Shown here one piece after another: positions 54,440 through 62,151 of a stretch of 64,000 nucleotides of DNA. The stretch is from Methylobacterium mesophilicum SR1.6/6. Its GTDB lineage: Bacteria; Pseudomonadota; Alphaproteobacteria; Rhizobiales; Beijerinckiaceae. Numbering within the stretch: the first letter of the stretch is position 1; each line of letters opens with the position of its first letter. Where the stretch lies: positions 1,867,612 to 1,931,611 of the forward strand of contig NZ_CP043538.1 in the NCBI RefSeq assembly GCF_000364445.2, in the 5' to 3' direction. Both the position numbers and the translations under genes were made by a program. Under the pieces are notes generated by a model that was not told the origin of the DNA, ran no database searches, and worked only from the letters and a program-made list of their open reading frames with translations.

Positions 54440-56023
54440 ATGTCGCCCGTGGACCAAGACGCCGTCGTCCGATTCGTGACGCGCGCCCTTTCGGATGCGG
54501 GAACAGTGGACACCGCGACCACGCATATCTCCCGGCTCTTCCTGGCAGAGGATCGCGTGTTCAAGCTCAAGCGCGTCGTCCGCTTCCCCTATCTCGATTT
54601 CTCGACGCCCGAACGCAGGTTGGCCGCCTGCGAGGCCGAGGTGGCGCTCAACCGCCGTACAGCGCCCGCGCTCTACCTCGGGGCCCGGCGGATCACGCGC
54701 GAACCGGGCGGGACCCTGGCTTTCGATGGAGACGGTCCCCTCGTCGACGCCGTGGTGGAGATGCGCCGCTTTCCGGAGGCGGACCTGTTCGACGCCATGG
54801 CACGGGATGGTCGCCTGGGAGCGCACCACATCGCCGACCTCGCGCACGTCATCGCGACCTTTCATGCCGGCGCGGAGATCCACCGCGACTGCGGAGGCGC
54901 CGCCGCCATGGAGGCGCTCGTCGACATGAACGGGGTCGCGCTCCGAACGACAGGACTCGCCTCGGCCGACGTGGCGGAGTCGATGACGGCCCGATTCCGT
55001 GCGGTCCTGGCGCGACACGCGCCCCTGCTCGACGCCCGCCGCGCCGCCGGCAAGGTCCGTCGCTGCCACGGCGATCTCACCTTGCGCAACATCTGCCTGT
55101 TCGAGGGAAGACCGACGCCGTTCGACTGCATCGAGTTCAGCGAGACCATCGCGACGACCGACGTCCTCTACGACCTCGCCTTCGTCCTCATGGACCTCTG
55201 GCACCGGGAGCGCTTCGACCTCGCCAACCGCCTGCTCAACCGCTACCTCGACGTGGCGGACGAGACTGACGGGATCGGCTTGCTGCCGTTCCTGATGGCT
55301 CTGCGCGCGGTCATCCGCGCCCATGTCACGGCGGCGCAAGCCGCCGGTGGGACCGGCGATGTCGCTGCCGCGACGACCTCGGAGGCGCAAGCCTATCTGG
55401 CGCTCGCGGAAAACCTGCTGACCGACAGGCCCGTCTTCCTCCTCGCCGTCGGTGGCTTCAGCGGCTCCGGAAAGTCGAGCGTCGCTGCGGCGGCCGCTCC
55501 CCGGATGGGCGCCCCCCCGGGCGCCCGGGTCCTGTCGAGCGACCGCATCCGGAAGCGGCTGCACGGGGTCGGCGCTCTGACCCGGCTGCCGGCCTCGGCC
55601 TACGCCTCTGCCGTGTCGCTTCGCGTCTACGCGGCACTCCGGCTGGAGGCCGCACGGGTCCTGGCCGTGGGCCATTGCGCCGTCGCCGATGCGGTCTTCG
55701 ACCGCCGTACGGAACGGGATGGCATCGAGGCGGTCGCCCGGGACAATGACGCGGGGTTCGTCGGCGTTTGGCTGGAGGCGCCGACCGCGACGCTCGCGAG
55801 CCGCATCGCGTCGCGCGTCGGTAACCCTTCGGACGCGACCGCGGCGGTTCTGGCGGCCCAGGTCGCGCGCGGCTGCGGCGCCCTCACGTGGCCTCGTCTG
55901 CAGGCGGACCTGCCGCTGGACGTCCTGGGCTCGACCGTCCTGTCTCTCGACAGGAGCGTCGGGGCGAGGTGGGGCGGCCGCCGGCCCGGCCGCCCGAAGC
56001 GGGTCCAAAAATCCCGACCGTAG
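54440..56023 (+). CDS. Fusion of aminoglycoside-phosphotransferase-like kinase and AAA-type P-loop kinase
   Basis: A protein of 527 residues. The N-terminal 330 residues are an APH-like kinase: FKLKRVVRFPYLDFSTPERR (Lys site), catalytic loop RRCHGDLTLRNICLFEG and metal site DCIEFSETIATTDVLYDLAF. From residue 335 a P-loop domain begins LLAVGGFSGSGKSSVAAAAA, followed by VLSSDRIRKRLHGVG and AVADAVFDRRTERDGIEAVA, as in AAA_33 small-molecule kinases. Substrates are unknown; resistance to aminoglycosides is unlikely. The same fusion is encoded by a DosR-controlled gene in mycobacteria (Rv2004c, as I recall). Long stretches are intact, so it should be functional. Confidence 0.8.
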   Translation: MSPVDQDAVVRFVTRALSDAGTVDTATTHISRLFLAEDRVFKLKRVVRFPYLDFSTPERRLAACEAEVALNRRTAPALYLGARRITREPGGTLAFDGDGPLVDAVVEMRRFPEADLFDAMARDGRLGAHHIADLAHVIATFHAGAEIHRDCGGAAAMEALVDMNGVALRTTGLASADVAESMTARFRAVLARHAPLLDARRAAGKVRRCHGDLTLRNICLFEGRPTPFDCIEFSETIATTDVLYDLAFVLMDLWHRERFDLANRLLNRYLDVADETDGIGLLPFLMALRAVIRAHVTAAQAAGGTGDVAAATTSEAQAYLALAENLLTDRPVFLLAVGGFSGSGKSSVAAAAAPRMGAPPGARVLSSDRIRKRLHGVGALTRLPASAYASAVSLRVYAALRLEAARVLAVGHCAVADAVFDRRTERDGIEAVARDNDAGFVGVWLEAPTATLASRIASRVGNPSDATAAVLAAQVARGCGALTWPRLQADLPLDVLGSTVLSLDRSVGARWGGRRPGRPKRVQKSRP

Positions 56024-56052
56024 GAAGTCGAACGGCGCACGCACGGTGCGTC

Positions 56053-56066
56053 CGTTGATGCAGGTC
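56053..56066. promoter_or_regulatory. FixK/FNR-like box TTGAT-GCAG-GTCAA
   Basis: One base from a perfect palindrome. It ends 59 bases before ATG 56126 of the S41 protease, the usual spacing in this island, and 38 before an upstream ATG at 56105. Confidence 0.7.
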
Positions 56067-56125
56067 AAGGCGATGCCGGATGCAGGCAGCCACCCTGACC
56101 TCGTATGGGCAATCGGGGCCGGGCG

Positions 56126-57490
56126 ATGCCTCTTACAGCGACCACAGGCGAGCCGGCACACGACCGGCGTACCCACGGTCGCGCATTCAGGTGTTTGATC
56201 GTCGGCTTGGCCGGGGTCGCCGGGGCTGTCGTCGCGGTCCTCGCGACGCCGGCGTCACCCGACGCCGGCGTGGGGTCGAACCGCTTCAACGAGCTTCCAT
56301 ATCGCGATCTGCTCGCCTTCGGGGCCGCGTTCCACGCCATCCGGACACGGGCGGTCGACGTGCGTGGCGAGGGCCAGTTGATCGATGCGGCGATAGCCGG
56401 GCTGGTCGCCACGCTGGACCGGCATTCACGCTACCTCACCGCAGCCGAGTTCCGCCGGCTCGACCAGCAGGACACCGGGAGCTACTCCGGCGTCGGACTG
56501 GAGGTCGAGGCAGGCGGGACGGTCGGGAGCACGCTTCCGGACGCCCCGGCGGCGCGGGCCGGCCTCGCGCCTGGGACCGTGATCGAGAGCATCGCCGGCG
56601 CCGCGGCCGAGAACCTCGGACCCGACAAGGTCGCCGACCTCCTGAGGGGGGAGCCGGGCTCCACCGTGCACCTGCGGGTCGTCCGTCCGGGCGAACGTGC
56701 CCCGTCCGAGGTGGTGCTGACACGGGAGTGGCTGCCGCTGCACCCGGTCCGCATGCGGGCTCTGGACACCGTCGCCTATGTCGGGCTCGACCACTTCGAC
56801 GCGTTCACCTCCGGCCGGCTGCTCAAGGCAGTCGCGACCCTGAAGGCCGGTATCGGTCGTGACCGGCTCTCGGGCTTCGTCCTGGATCTTCGCGGCAATC
56901 CGGGCGGCCTCGTCGTGCAGGCTGTGGCGGTGGCCGGGGCCTTCCTGGGGCGCGGCGAGATCGTTCGCTTGGTCGGTCGCGGCTCCGGGAACGTCGAGCG
57001 GTTCGCGCTGGACAGGACCGGCGAGGACCGGATCGACGGCCTGCCGCTCGTCGTGCTCGTAGACAGGGGCACGGCCTCCGCGGCGGAGATCGTCGCGGGT
57101 GCGCTCCAGGACCACCGACGTGCGACCGTCATAGGCACGCGCACCTACGGCAAGGGTGCCGTCCAGACCACCTATGCCCATCGGGGCGGGCGCGGTCTGC
57201 GGCTGACGACGGCGTGGGTCGTCACGCCCGCGGGCCACCGGGTGGAAGGCAACGGCATCGAGCCCGATTGCGTGGTGCCCAAGAACGGCACAGTGGCCGG
57301 CGTTGACGGTGGACCATCGGGGAGGCGGTTCGGGAGCGGCGGGTCCCTGCAGGACGGCATCGTCGAGGACGGCCTGATAGATCCTTCGCGGGACCGACAG
57401 TTGACCGCTGGCCTGAGGCGCCTTCAGGCAGTCGATCAGGCCGGCGACGACGGCTTGATCCAGCGCAACGACCCCGCCGCCGGCCGATGA
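56126..57490 (+). CDS. S41-family C-terminal processing protease
   Basis: A protein of 454 residues with an N-terminal membrane anchor or signal (CLIVGLAGVAGAVVAVLATP). A PDZ domain (GSYSGVGLEVEAGGTVGSTL to SIAGAAAENLGPDKVADLLR) recognises C-terminal tails. The protease core has GFVLDLRGNPGGLVVQAVAV, catalytic Ser in DRGTASAAEIVAGALQDH and catalytic Lys in GTRTYGKGAVQTTY. It acts in the periplasm on selected proteins. ATG 56126 is preferred over 56105 because it gives a usual box-to-start spacing and a GGGCCGGGCG site. A FixK-like box is upstream, so it may remodel envelope proteins at low oxygen. Confidence 0.85.
   Translation: MPLTATTGEPAHDRRTHGRAFRCLIVGLAGVAGAVVAVLATPASPDAGVGSNRFNELPYRDLLAFGAAFHAIRTRAVDVRGEGQLIDAAIAGLVATLDRHSRYLTAAEFRRLDQQDTGSYSGVGLEVEAGGTVGSTLPDAPAARAGLAPGTVIESIAGAAAENLGPDKVADLLRGEPGSTVHLRVVRPGERAPSEVVLTREWLPLHPVRMRALDTVAYVGLDHFDAFTSGRLLKAVATLKAGIGRDRLSGFVLDLRGNPGGLVVQAVAVAGAFLGRGEIVRLVGRGSGNVERFALDRTGEDRIDGLPLVVLVDRGTASAAEIVAGALQDHRRATVIGTRTYGKGAVQTTYAHRGGRGLRLTTAWVVTPAGHRVEGNGIEPDCVVPKNGTVAGVDGGPSGRRFGSGGSLQDGIVEDGLIDPSRDRQLTAGLRRLQAVDQAGDDGLIQRNDPAAGR
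57455..57468. promoter_or_regulatory. FixK/FNR-like box TTGAT-CCAG-CGCAA
   Basis: It lies inside the end of the protease gene, 61 bases before the MgtA-like ATPase start. Identical to the box at 50714. Confidence 0.7.
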
Positions 57491-57529
57491 TGTCGTCCGC
57501 CACGAGCGGAAGGCGTCGGACCCACCCCT

Positions 57530-60133
57530 ATGAGAAAGACCGCGGGTCCGGCCCTCGCCCAGAGTGCTTCCTCGCCGCCGGACCTGCCGCCAGCCGCGGC
57601 CACCGCGCCCTTCTGGACGCGCGAGCCCGAGGCGCTCTGCGCCGAACTCGGATGCGGGCTCGACGGGCTCGGCTCGGTTGACGCCGGACGGCGGCTCGAA
57701 CGCTTCGGGCCCAATAGCGACGCCAGGAAGAGAGCTTCGGGCGTTTGGCAGGCGGTGCTGCGACGCCTGCTCGAACCGCTCGCCCTGATCCTGCTCGCGG
57801 CCGGGCTCGTCTCGGTCTTGACCGGCGAGGTCGTCGGGGGTGCGATTATCGTCGTCATCCTCGGCCTGTCCATCGGGCTCGACACCGTGCAGGAGGGCCA
57901 CGCCAAGAGGGCGGCCGAGGCCTTGCGCCACGCGGTTGCGCTGAAGGCCGAGGTCCGGCGCGACGGCGGCTTCCTCACTGTTCCGGTGGAGCAGGTTGTG
58001 CCAGGCGACATCTTGCGCGTGCGTGCCGGCGACATCGTCCCGGCCGACGCCCTCGTCATTGAGAGCGACGCGTTCACCGCCACCGAGGCCGCGCTCACGG
58101 GTGAGCCCTATCCGGTCGGGAAGCGACCGGGCCCCGTGACGGCCACCGAGCCGGCAGAGGCCGCGAACGCCCTCTTCCGCGGCGCTGTCGCTCAGACGGG
58201 TGAGGCGACAGCCCTCGTCGTCGCGACCGGCCCGGCAACGATGTTCGGCGCCGCGGCCTCGGCTCTGGCCGAGGTGCAGGCATCCTCGCCCTTCCAGCGC
58301 GACCTGCACGCATTCGGCTTGATCGTCGCGCGGCTGACCCTCGGTCTGGTGCTCGCCGTTCTGGCGGTCCGCGTCGTCCTGGGCCGGCCGGTCGTCGACT
58401 CCCTCCTGTTCGCCGTCGCCCTCGCCGTCGGCCTGACGCCGGAGTTGCTGCCGATGGTCACCACCGTGACGCTCTCGCGGGGGGCGATGCGCATGGCCGC
58501 GCGCAAGGTCATCGTGAAGCGCTTGGCCGCCATTCACGACCTCGGCGCGATGACCGTGCTGTGCACCGACAAAACCGGCACGCTGACCTCAGCCGAGATC
58601 GCGCTGGCGCGCAGCCTCGACCCGGCGGGCCGGCCGGACGAGCGGCCGGCGAGGCTTGCGGCGGTCGCGGCCGCCCTCGGCGGAGACCGCGGTTCGCTCG
58701 ACGCCGCCTTGGCGCATGCCCATCCGGACGCCGGGAGGGTTTGGGAACTCGCCGGCCAGCGGGCGTTCGACTACGGACGCCGCTCCGGTTCGGTCCTCGC
58801 GCGGGGACCCGAGGGGCCGCTGCTGATACTGAAGGGCGCCCCCGAGGCCGTGCTGGCCCTCTGCCAAGCGCGACGTGCCGGAGGGCGGATCGAACCGATG
58901 GGCCCGAGAGGTCGCGACGAGGCTCTCGGGCAGGTCCGGACCCTGGCCGAAGATGGGCTACGCAGCATCGCGGTGGCCTCGCGCCCGTGGGTCGGTTCCC
59001 CGCACCCGCTCGGTGTCGCGGACGAGATCGACCTCGTCTTCGAGGGCTTCTGCGCCTTTGCCGACCCGCCCAAGCCGACGGCTGATGCCGCCATCGCGCG
59101 GCTCGCGCGGGCCGGCGTGCACGTGAAGATCCTGTCCGGCGACGACCCTGTGGTCGTGCGCCGGCTCGCGGGCCTCGTCGGGCTGCGGGCCGGCACGGTC
59201 CTATCGGGCCCTGAAATCGCGGGACTGAGCGACGCGGCCCTCACGGTCCGGGTCCGGAAGGTGGATGCGTTCGGGCGGCTGGCGCCCGACCAGAAGGCGC
59301 GCGTCGTCCGGGCTTTGCAGGCCAAGGGCGCCGTCGTCGGCTTCCTGGGCGACGGCATCAACGACGCGCCGGCCCTCGCGCAAGCCGACATCGGCCTGTC
59401 GGTCGACGGCGCGACCGGTGTAGCGCAGGCGGCCGCCGACATGATCCTGCTCGCCTCCGACCTGGAGGTCGTCGCCGACGGCGTCGAGGAGGGACGGCGA
59501 ACCTTCGCCAACATCCTGAAGTACGTCCGCATGGGGGCGAGTTCGAACTTCGGCAACATGCTCTCGATGGCGGTCGCCTCGGTGGCGCTGCCGTTCCTGC
59601 CGATGCTGCCGACGCAAATCCTCCTCAACAACCTGCTCTACGACCTCTCCGAGGTCGGCATCCCCTTCGACCGGGTGGCCCCGTCCGCGACCGCCCGGCC
59701 CCAGGTCTGGGACATGGCGGCGGTCCTCCGGTTCGCGGGGGTGATGGGTCCGCTCTCGTCGCTGTTCGACCTCCTGACCTTCGGCACGCTGCTCCTCGTC
59801 TTCGACGCGTCGGCCGAGGCGTTCCGCACCGCTTGGTTCCTGGAATCGATGGCGACGCAGATCCTGGTGATCTTCGTCATCCGGACGAACGGCCGCCCCT
59901 GGGAGGATCGTCCGAGCGCGGCGGTGGCCGGATCCTCGCTCGCCGCGCTGGCAGCCGCGCTGGCCCTTCCATTCTCCCCGGCGGGAAGCTGGTTCGGCTT
60001 CCAGACCCCCGCCCTGCCGATCCTGGTCGCCATCGGGCTGATCACCGTCACCTACCTCGCGGCGGTCGAGGCCGTGAAGCCATGGGTGGTCCGCCCGCGA
60101 CACCGCGCCCAGGGCCGACGTCCGGGAGCTTGA
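57530..60133 (+). CDS. P-type ATPase, MgtA-like magnesium/cation transporter
   Basis: A protein of 867 residues. The actuator has TEAALTGEPYPVGKR, helix 4 has AVGLTPELLPMVTTVTLS, the phosphorylation site is VLCTDKTGTLTSAEI near residue 346, and the hinge is GFLGDGINDAPALAQAD. Helix 5-6 has GASSNFGNMLSMAVAS and LLNNLLYDLSEVGIPFD, the typical signature of the P3B magnesium-import group. The length is close to MgtA. No leader or riboswitch is seen; a FixK-like box is upstream. It could keep cytoplasmic magnesium or another cation when energy is short. Confidence 0.85.
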   Translation: MRKTAGPALAQSASSPPDLPPAAATAPFWTREPEALCAELGCGLDGLGSVDAGRRLERFGPNSDARKRASGVWQAVLRRLLEPLALILLAAGLVSVLTGEVVGGAIIVVILGLSIGLDTVQEGHAKRAAEALRHAVALKAEVRRDGGFLTVPVEQVVPGDILRVRAGDIVPADALVIESDAFTATEAALTGEPYPVGKRPGPVTATEPAEAANALFRGAVAQTGEATALVVATGPATMFGAAASALAEVQASSPFQRDLHAFGLIVARLTLGLVLAVLAVRVVLGRPVVDSLLFAVALAVGLTPELLPMVTTVTLSRGAMRMAARKVIVKRLAAIHDLGAMTVLCTDKTGTLTSAEIALARSLDPAGRPDERPARLAAVAAALGGDRGSLDAALAHAHPDAGRVWELAGQRAFDYGRRSGSVLARGPEGPLLILKGAPEAVLALCQARRAGGRIEPMGPRGRDEALGQVRTLAEDGLRSIAVASRPWVGSPHPLGVADEIDLVFEGFCAFADPPKPTADAAIARLARAGVHVKILSGDDPVVVRRLAGLVGLRAGTVLSGPEIAGLSDAALTVRVRKVDAFGRLAPDQKARVVRALQAKGAVVGFLGDGINDAPALAQADIGLSVDGATGVAQAAADMILLASDLEVVADGVEEGRRTFANILKYVRMGASSNFGNMLSMAVASVALPFLPMLPTQILLNNLLYDLSEVGIPFDRVAPSATARPQVWDMAAVLRFAGVMGPLSSLFDLLTFGTLLLVFDASAEAFRTAWFLESMATQILVIFVIRTNGRPWEDRPSAAVAGSSLAALAAALALPFSPAGSWFGFQTPALPILVAIGLITVTYLAAVEAVKPWVVRPRHRAQGRRPGA

Positions 60134-60143
60134 TCTGCCTCAA
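60130..60143. promoter_or_regulatory. FixK/FNR-like box TTGAT-CTGC-CTCAA
   Basis: It overlaps the stop of the MgtA-like gene and ends 79 bases before the ATPase-zeta paralogue. Confidence 0.65.
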
Positions 60144-60222
60144 GGCTGGCCGCCAGGGCCGGTCGAAGGATGGCTGATCCGCCGCCGGTACGGTCCGGCG
60201 CCGCACTGAGACGGAGGCTTCA

Positions 60223-60570
60223 ATGACCACGATGTTCGACGAGCGCGAGCGGGCCGCCGAGCGCTGCTTCGTCCAGGAGGAGGAAGCGCGCTTCCACGCC
60301 CGCAACCGGCGCAATCGGCTCCTCGCGACCTGGGCCTGCGAGCGGATGCGCCTGACCGGTACCACGGCTGAGGGTTACGTCACCGCCTTCACGGAGTGGG
60401 CGGTCGTGACCGACGACGAGACGCTGATCGCGAGGCTTCGGTCAGACCTGAAAGCCGCCGGCATCGAGACGACGGCCGCTCGCCTGCGCACGGAAATGGG
60501 GCGGTGCACCGCGCTGGCGCAGGCCGAGCGGCGCGTCGGCGTTGCGCTGGATCAAGGCTCCTCCGTCTAG
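60223..60570 (+). CDS. F1-ATPase inhibitor zeta-subunit-like protein (DUF1476)
   Basis: A protein of 115 residues. It begins MTTMFDERERAAERCFVQEE, nearly the start of the alphaproteobacterial ATPase zeta subunit, then ARFHARNRRNRLLATWACER, the conserved second part. Zeta is the IF1-like plug that stops the ATP synthase from running backward. The C-terminal helices are more divergent. The usual zeta gene is expected elsewhere in the chromosome, so this would be a low-oxygen paralogue. A GGAGG site precedes the ATG and a FixK-like box lies upstream. Confidence 0.75.
   Translation: MTTMFDERERAAERCFVQEEEARFHARNRRNRLLATWACERMRLTGTTAEGYVTAFTEWAVVTDDETLIARLRSDLKAAGIETTAARLRTEMGRCTALAQAERRVGVALDQGSSV
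60542..60555. promoter_or_regulatory. FixK/FNR-like box TTGCG-CTGG-ATCAA
   Basis: It lies within the last codons of the zeta-like gene and ends 78 bases before ATG 60634 of the BON gene (63 before ATG 60619). Confidence 0.6.
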
Positions 60571-60633
60571 GCCGCGCAGGATCGCCGGCAGCCGCCCCGC
60601 ACGGATCGGACACTTGCCATGAGGAAGGACGCC

Positions 60634-61284
60634 ATGACCGACAAGGACCTGCGCCGCGACGTTCTCGACGAGCTCGACTTCGACCCCAGCCTCGACGCCG
60701 GCGCCATCGGCGTCGCCGTCTCGGAAGGCGTCGTGACGCTGACCGGCCACGTCGGAAGCTACGCCGAGAAGGTCGAGGCGGAGCGCGCGGTGCGGCGCGT
60801 CCGGGGCGTGCGCGCCATCGCCCAGGAGATCGAGGTCCGCTACGCCGACGAGAAGAAGGTCGCGGACGACCAGATCGCGGCGCGCGCCCTGGCCATCATC
60901 GACTGGTCCGTGCACCTTCCGAAGCGTGCCATCCAGGTGAAGGTCGCCGGCGGCTGGGTCACGCTGACCGGCATGGTGGACTGGCAGTACCAGATGGCCG
61001 GCGCCGAGGCCGCGGTCCGGAAGCTGTCCGGCGTTCACGGCGTCACCAACCTCATCGAGGTCAGGCCGCGGGTTCCGCCGACGGCCGTGAAGGACAAGAT
61101 CCTGGAGGCGTTCAAGCGGGGCGCCCTCTTCGAGGCCGATGGGATCAAGGTCACCGTCGCGGGCGACAAGGTCACGCTGGAGGGCGCGGTGACGGCCTGG
61201 GCGGAACGGGACGCCGCCGAGCGCGCGGCCTGGTCGGTTCCGGGCGTCCGGTCCGTCGAGGACCGCATCGTCGCGCTGAGCTGA
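60634..61284 (+). CDS. Triple BON-domain protein
   Basis: A protein of 216 residues with three BON domains: VAVSEGVVTLTGHVGSYAEK, VKVAGGWVTLTGMVDWQYQM and VTVAGDKVTLEGAVTAWAER are the three core strands, each followed by a helix and a VRSVxD-like strand. No signal peptide is seen, so it is cytoplasmic, although many BON proteins are periplasmic. BON domains bind phospholipids or act as stress proteins. ATG 60634 follows AGGAAGGAC; an upstream ATG at 60619 would add five residues. It belongs to the FixK-box group. Confidence 0.85.
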   Translation: MTDKDLRRDVLDELDFDPSLDAGAIGVAVSEGVVTLTGHVGSYAEKVEAERAVRRVRGVRAIAQEIEVRYADEKKVADDQIAARALAIIDWSVHLPKRAIQVKVAGGWVTLTGMVDWQYQMAGAEAAVRKLSGVHGVTNLIEVRPRVPPTAVKDKILEAFKRGALFEADGIKVTVAGDKVTLEGAVTAWAERDAAERAAWSVPGVRSVEDRIVALS

Positions 61285-61294
61285 GGAGGCGGCC

Positions 61295-61780
61295 ATGTCT
61301 CACGCAACGCACGGGCCGACGGTCGCTCACGGCGAGCCGGCGCCTCCAGAAAGGACCGGCGCCCCCGCCGCGCTGCGCCGGGTGATCCTGACGCTGGCGC
61401 GCTGCCCCGAGCATCCGGACGGCAGCGTCGGGCGCGGCTACGAGGTGGTTGCGCCTCTTGGGACGGATGGACATCTCGATGCGGTGCTCTGGAACGGGAC
61501 CCGCGACCGTTGCCGCGTCCGCCGCTTCTGGACGGGCGAGCCCGACCGCCACGGCCGGCTCGTGCACCGGGCCGGCGGCGCGGGCGGCGCGACCTGGCTG
61601 ATCGATTACGACGACCGCACCGACGACGACGACGAACCCGGCTACCGCCTCGGCACCCACACCTTCGTCGAAGGCGAGTACGTCTCGATCCGTGAGGCCG
61701 ACGACGAGGCCTACCACACGTTCAAGGTCGCCCGCGTGAGCGCGCCGGGCGCGGTAAGCCGCGTGGGGAGCCCCGCGTGA
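61295..61780 (+). CDS. Conserved hypothetical protein of the stress island
   Basis: A soluble protein of 161 residues without known motif. The middle has VILTLARCPEHPDGSVGRGY and CRVRRFWTGEPDRHGRLVHR, then a very acidic run (DYDDRTDDDDEPGYRLGTH). It looks like a conserved small domain with beta strands (FVEGEYVSIRE). It starts 10 bases after the BON gene and is coupled to the next gene by GTGA overlap. Function unknown; I recall similar proteins beside stress genes in related genomes, without certainty. Confidence 0.65.
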   Translation: MSHATHGPTVAHGEPAPPERTGAPAALRRVILTLARCPEHPDGSVGRGYEVVAPLGTDGHLDAVLWNGTRDRCRVRRFWTGEPDRHGRLVHRAGGAGGATWLIDYDDRTDDDDEPGYRLGTHTFVEGEYVSIREADDEAYHTFKVARVSAPGAVSRVGSPA

Positions 61781-61980
61781 CTGCCCGACCACTCGCGCCG
61801 CCGATTGGGGGGCTCCCGCCGGACCTAGCCATGGTCGAGGCGGCGTGGCTTGCGCTGTGGCGGACGTTCTGGCTCGACCTTCCACTCGCCTGGGCGAGCG
61901 AGATGGACCGCTTCCTGTTCCGCTGGATGCCGGCGGTCGACGACGGGCCAGCGGGCGGCCGTTCCGACGCGCCAGATTGA
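61777..61980 (+). CDS. Small hypothetical protein
   Basis: A 67-residue protein from GTG 61777, which overlaps the upstream TGA. It is rich in Trp, Leu and Ala (MVEAAWLALWRTFWLDLPLA), like a single amphipathic or membrane-near helix. No family is recognised. The overlap with the previous gene is the main support. Confidence 0.5.
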   Translation: MTARPLAPPIGGLPPDLAMVEAAWLALWRTFWLDLPLAWASEMDRFLFRWMPAVDDGPAGGRSDAPD

Positions 61981-62010
61981 TCCACGACCAGCTGGCAGCG
62001 CAGCGCCGCC

Positions 62011-62142
62011 TTATCGCCTGTCCGGCAAGCCGCGTTGGCAGGCATCCGGACACTTCGGCGCTCGCCGAGCCGGCTGGTCCGCGCCCGGCTCGAACATAGC
62101 GCAACGCAGGCTGGTGGAACCGGCGTTGAGGACGAGGATCAT
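62011..62142 (-). pseudogene. ackA: Acetate kinase, truncated start
   Basis: The minus strand begins MILVLNAGSTSLRCAMFEPG, the first 20 residues of acetate kinase (the phosphate-binding LNAGSTS motif). After that the frame runs into unrelated sequence and ends at a TAA at 62011. The ATG lies 9 bases after the phosphoketolase stop, so phosphoketolase and acetate kinase once formed an operon. A deletion or insertion junction lies near 62080. Confidence 0.75.
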
Positions 62143-62151
62143 CGCCCGGCC

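Noticed and set aside
61975..61990. TTGATCCAC near 61977 as another FixK-like box
   Set aside because: Only the left half-site is present; the right side reads GACCA, and no gene start follows at a fitting distance.
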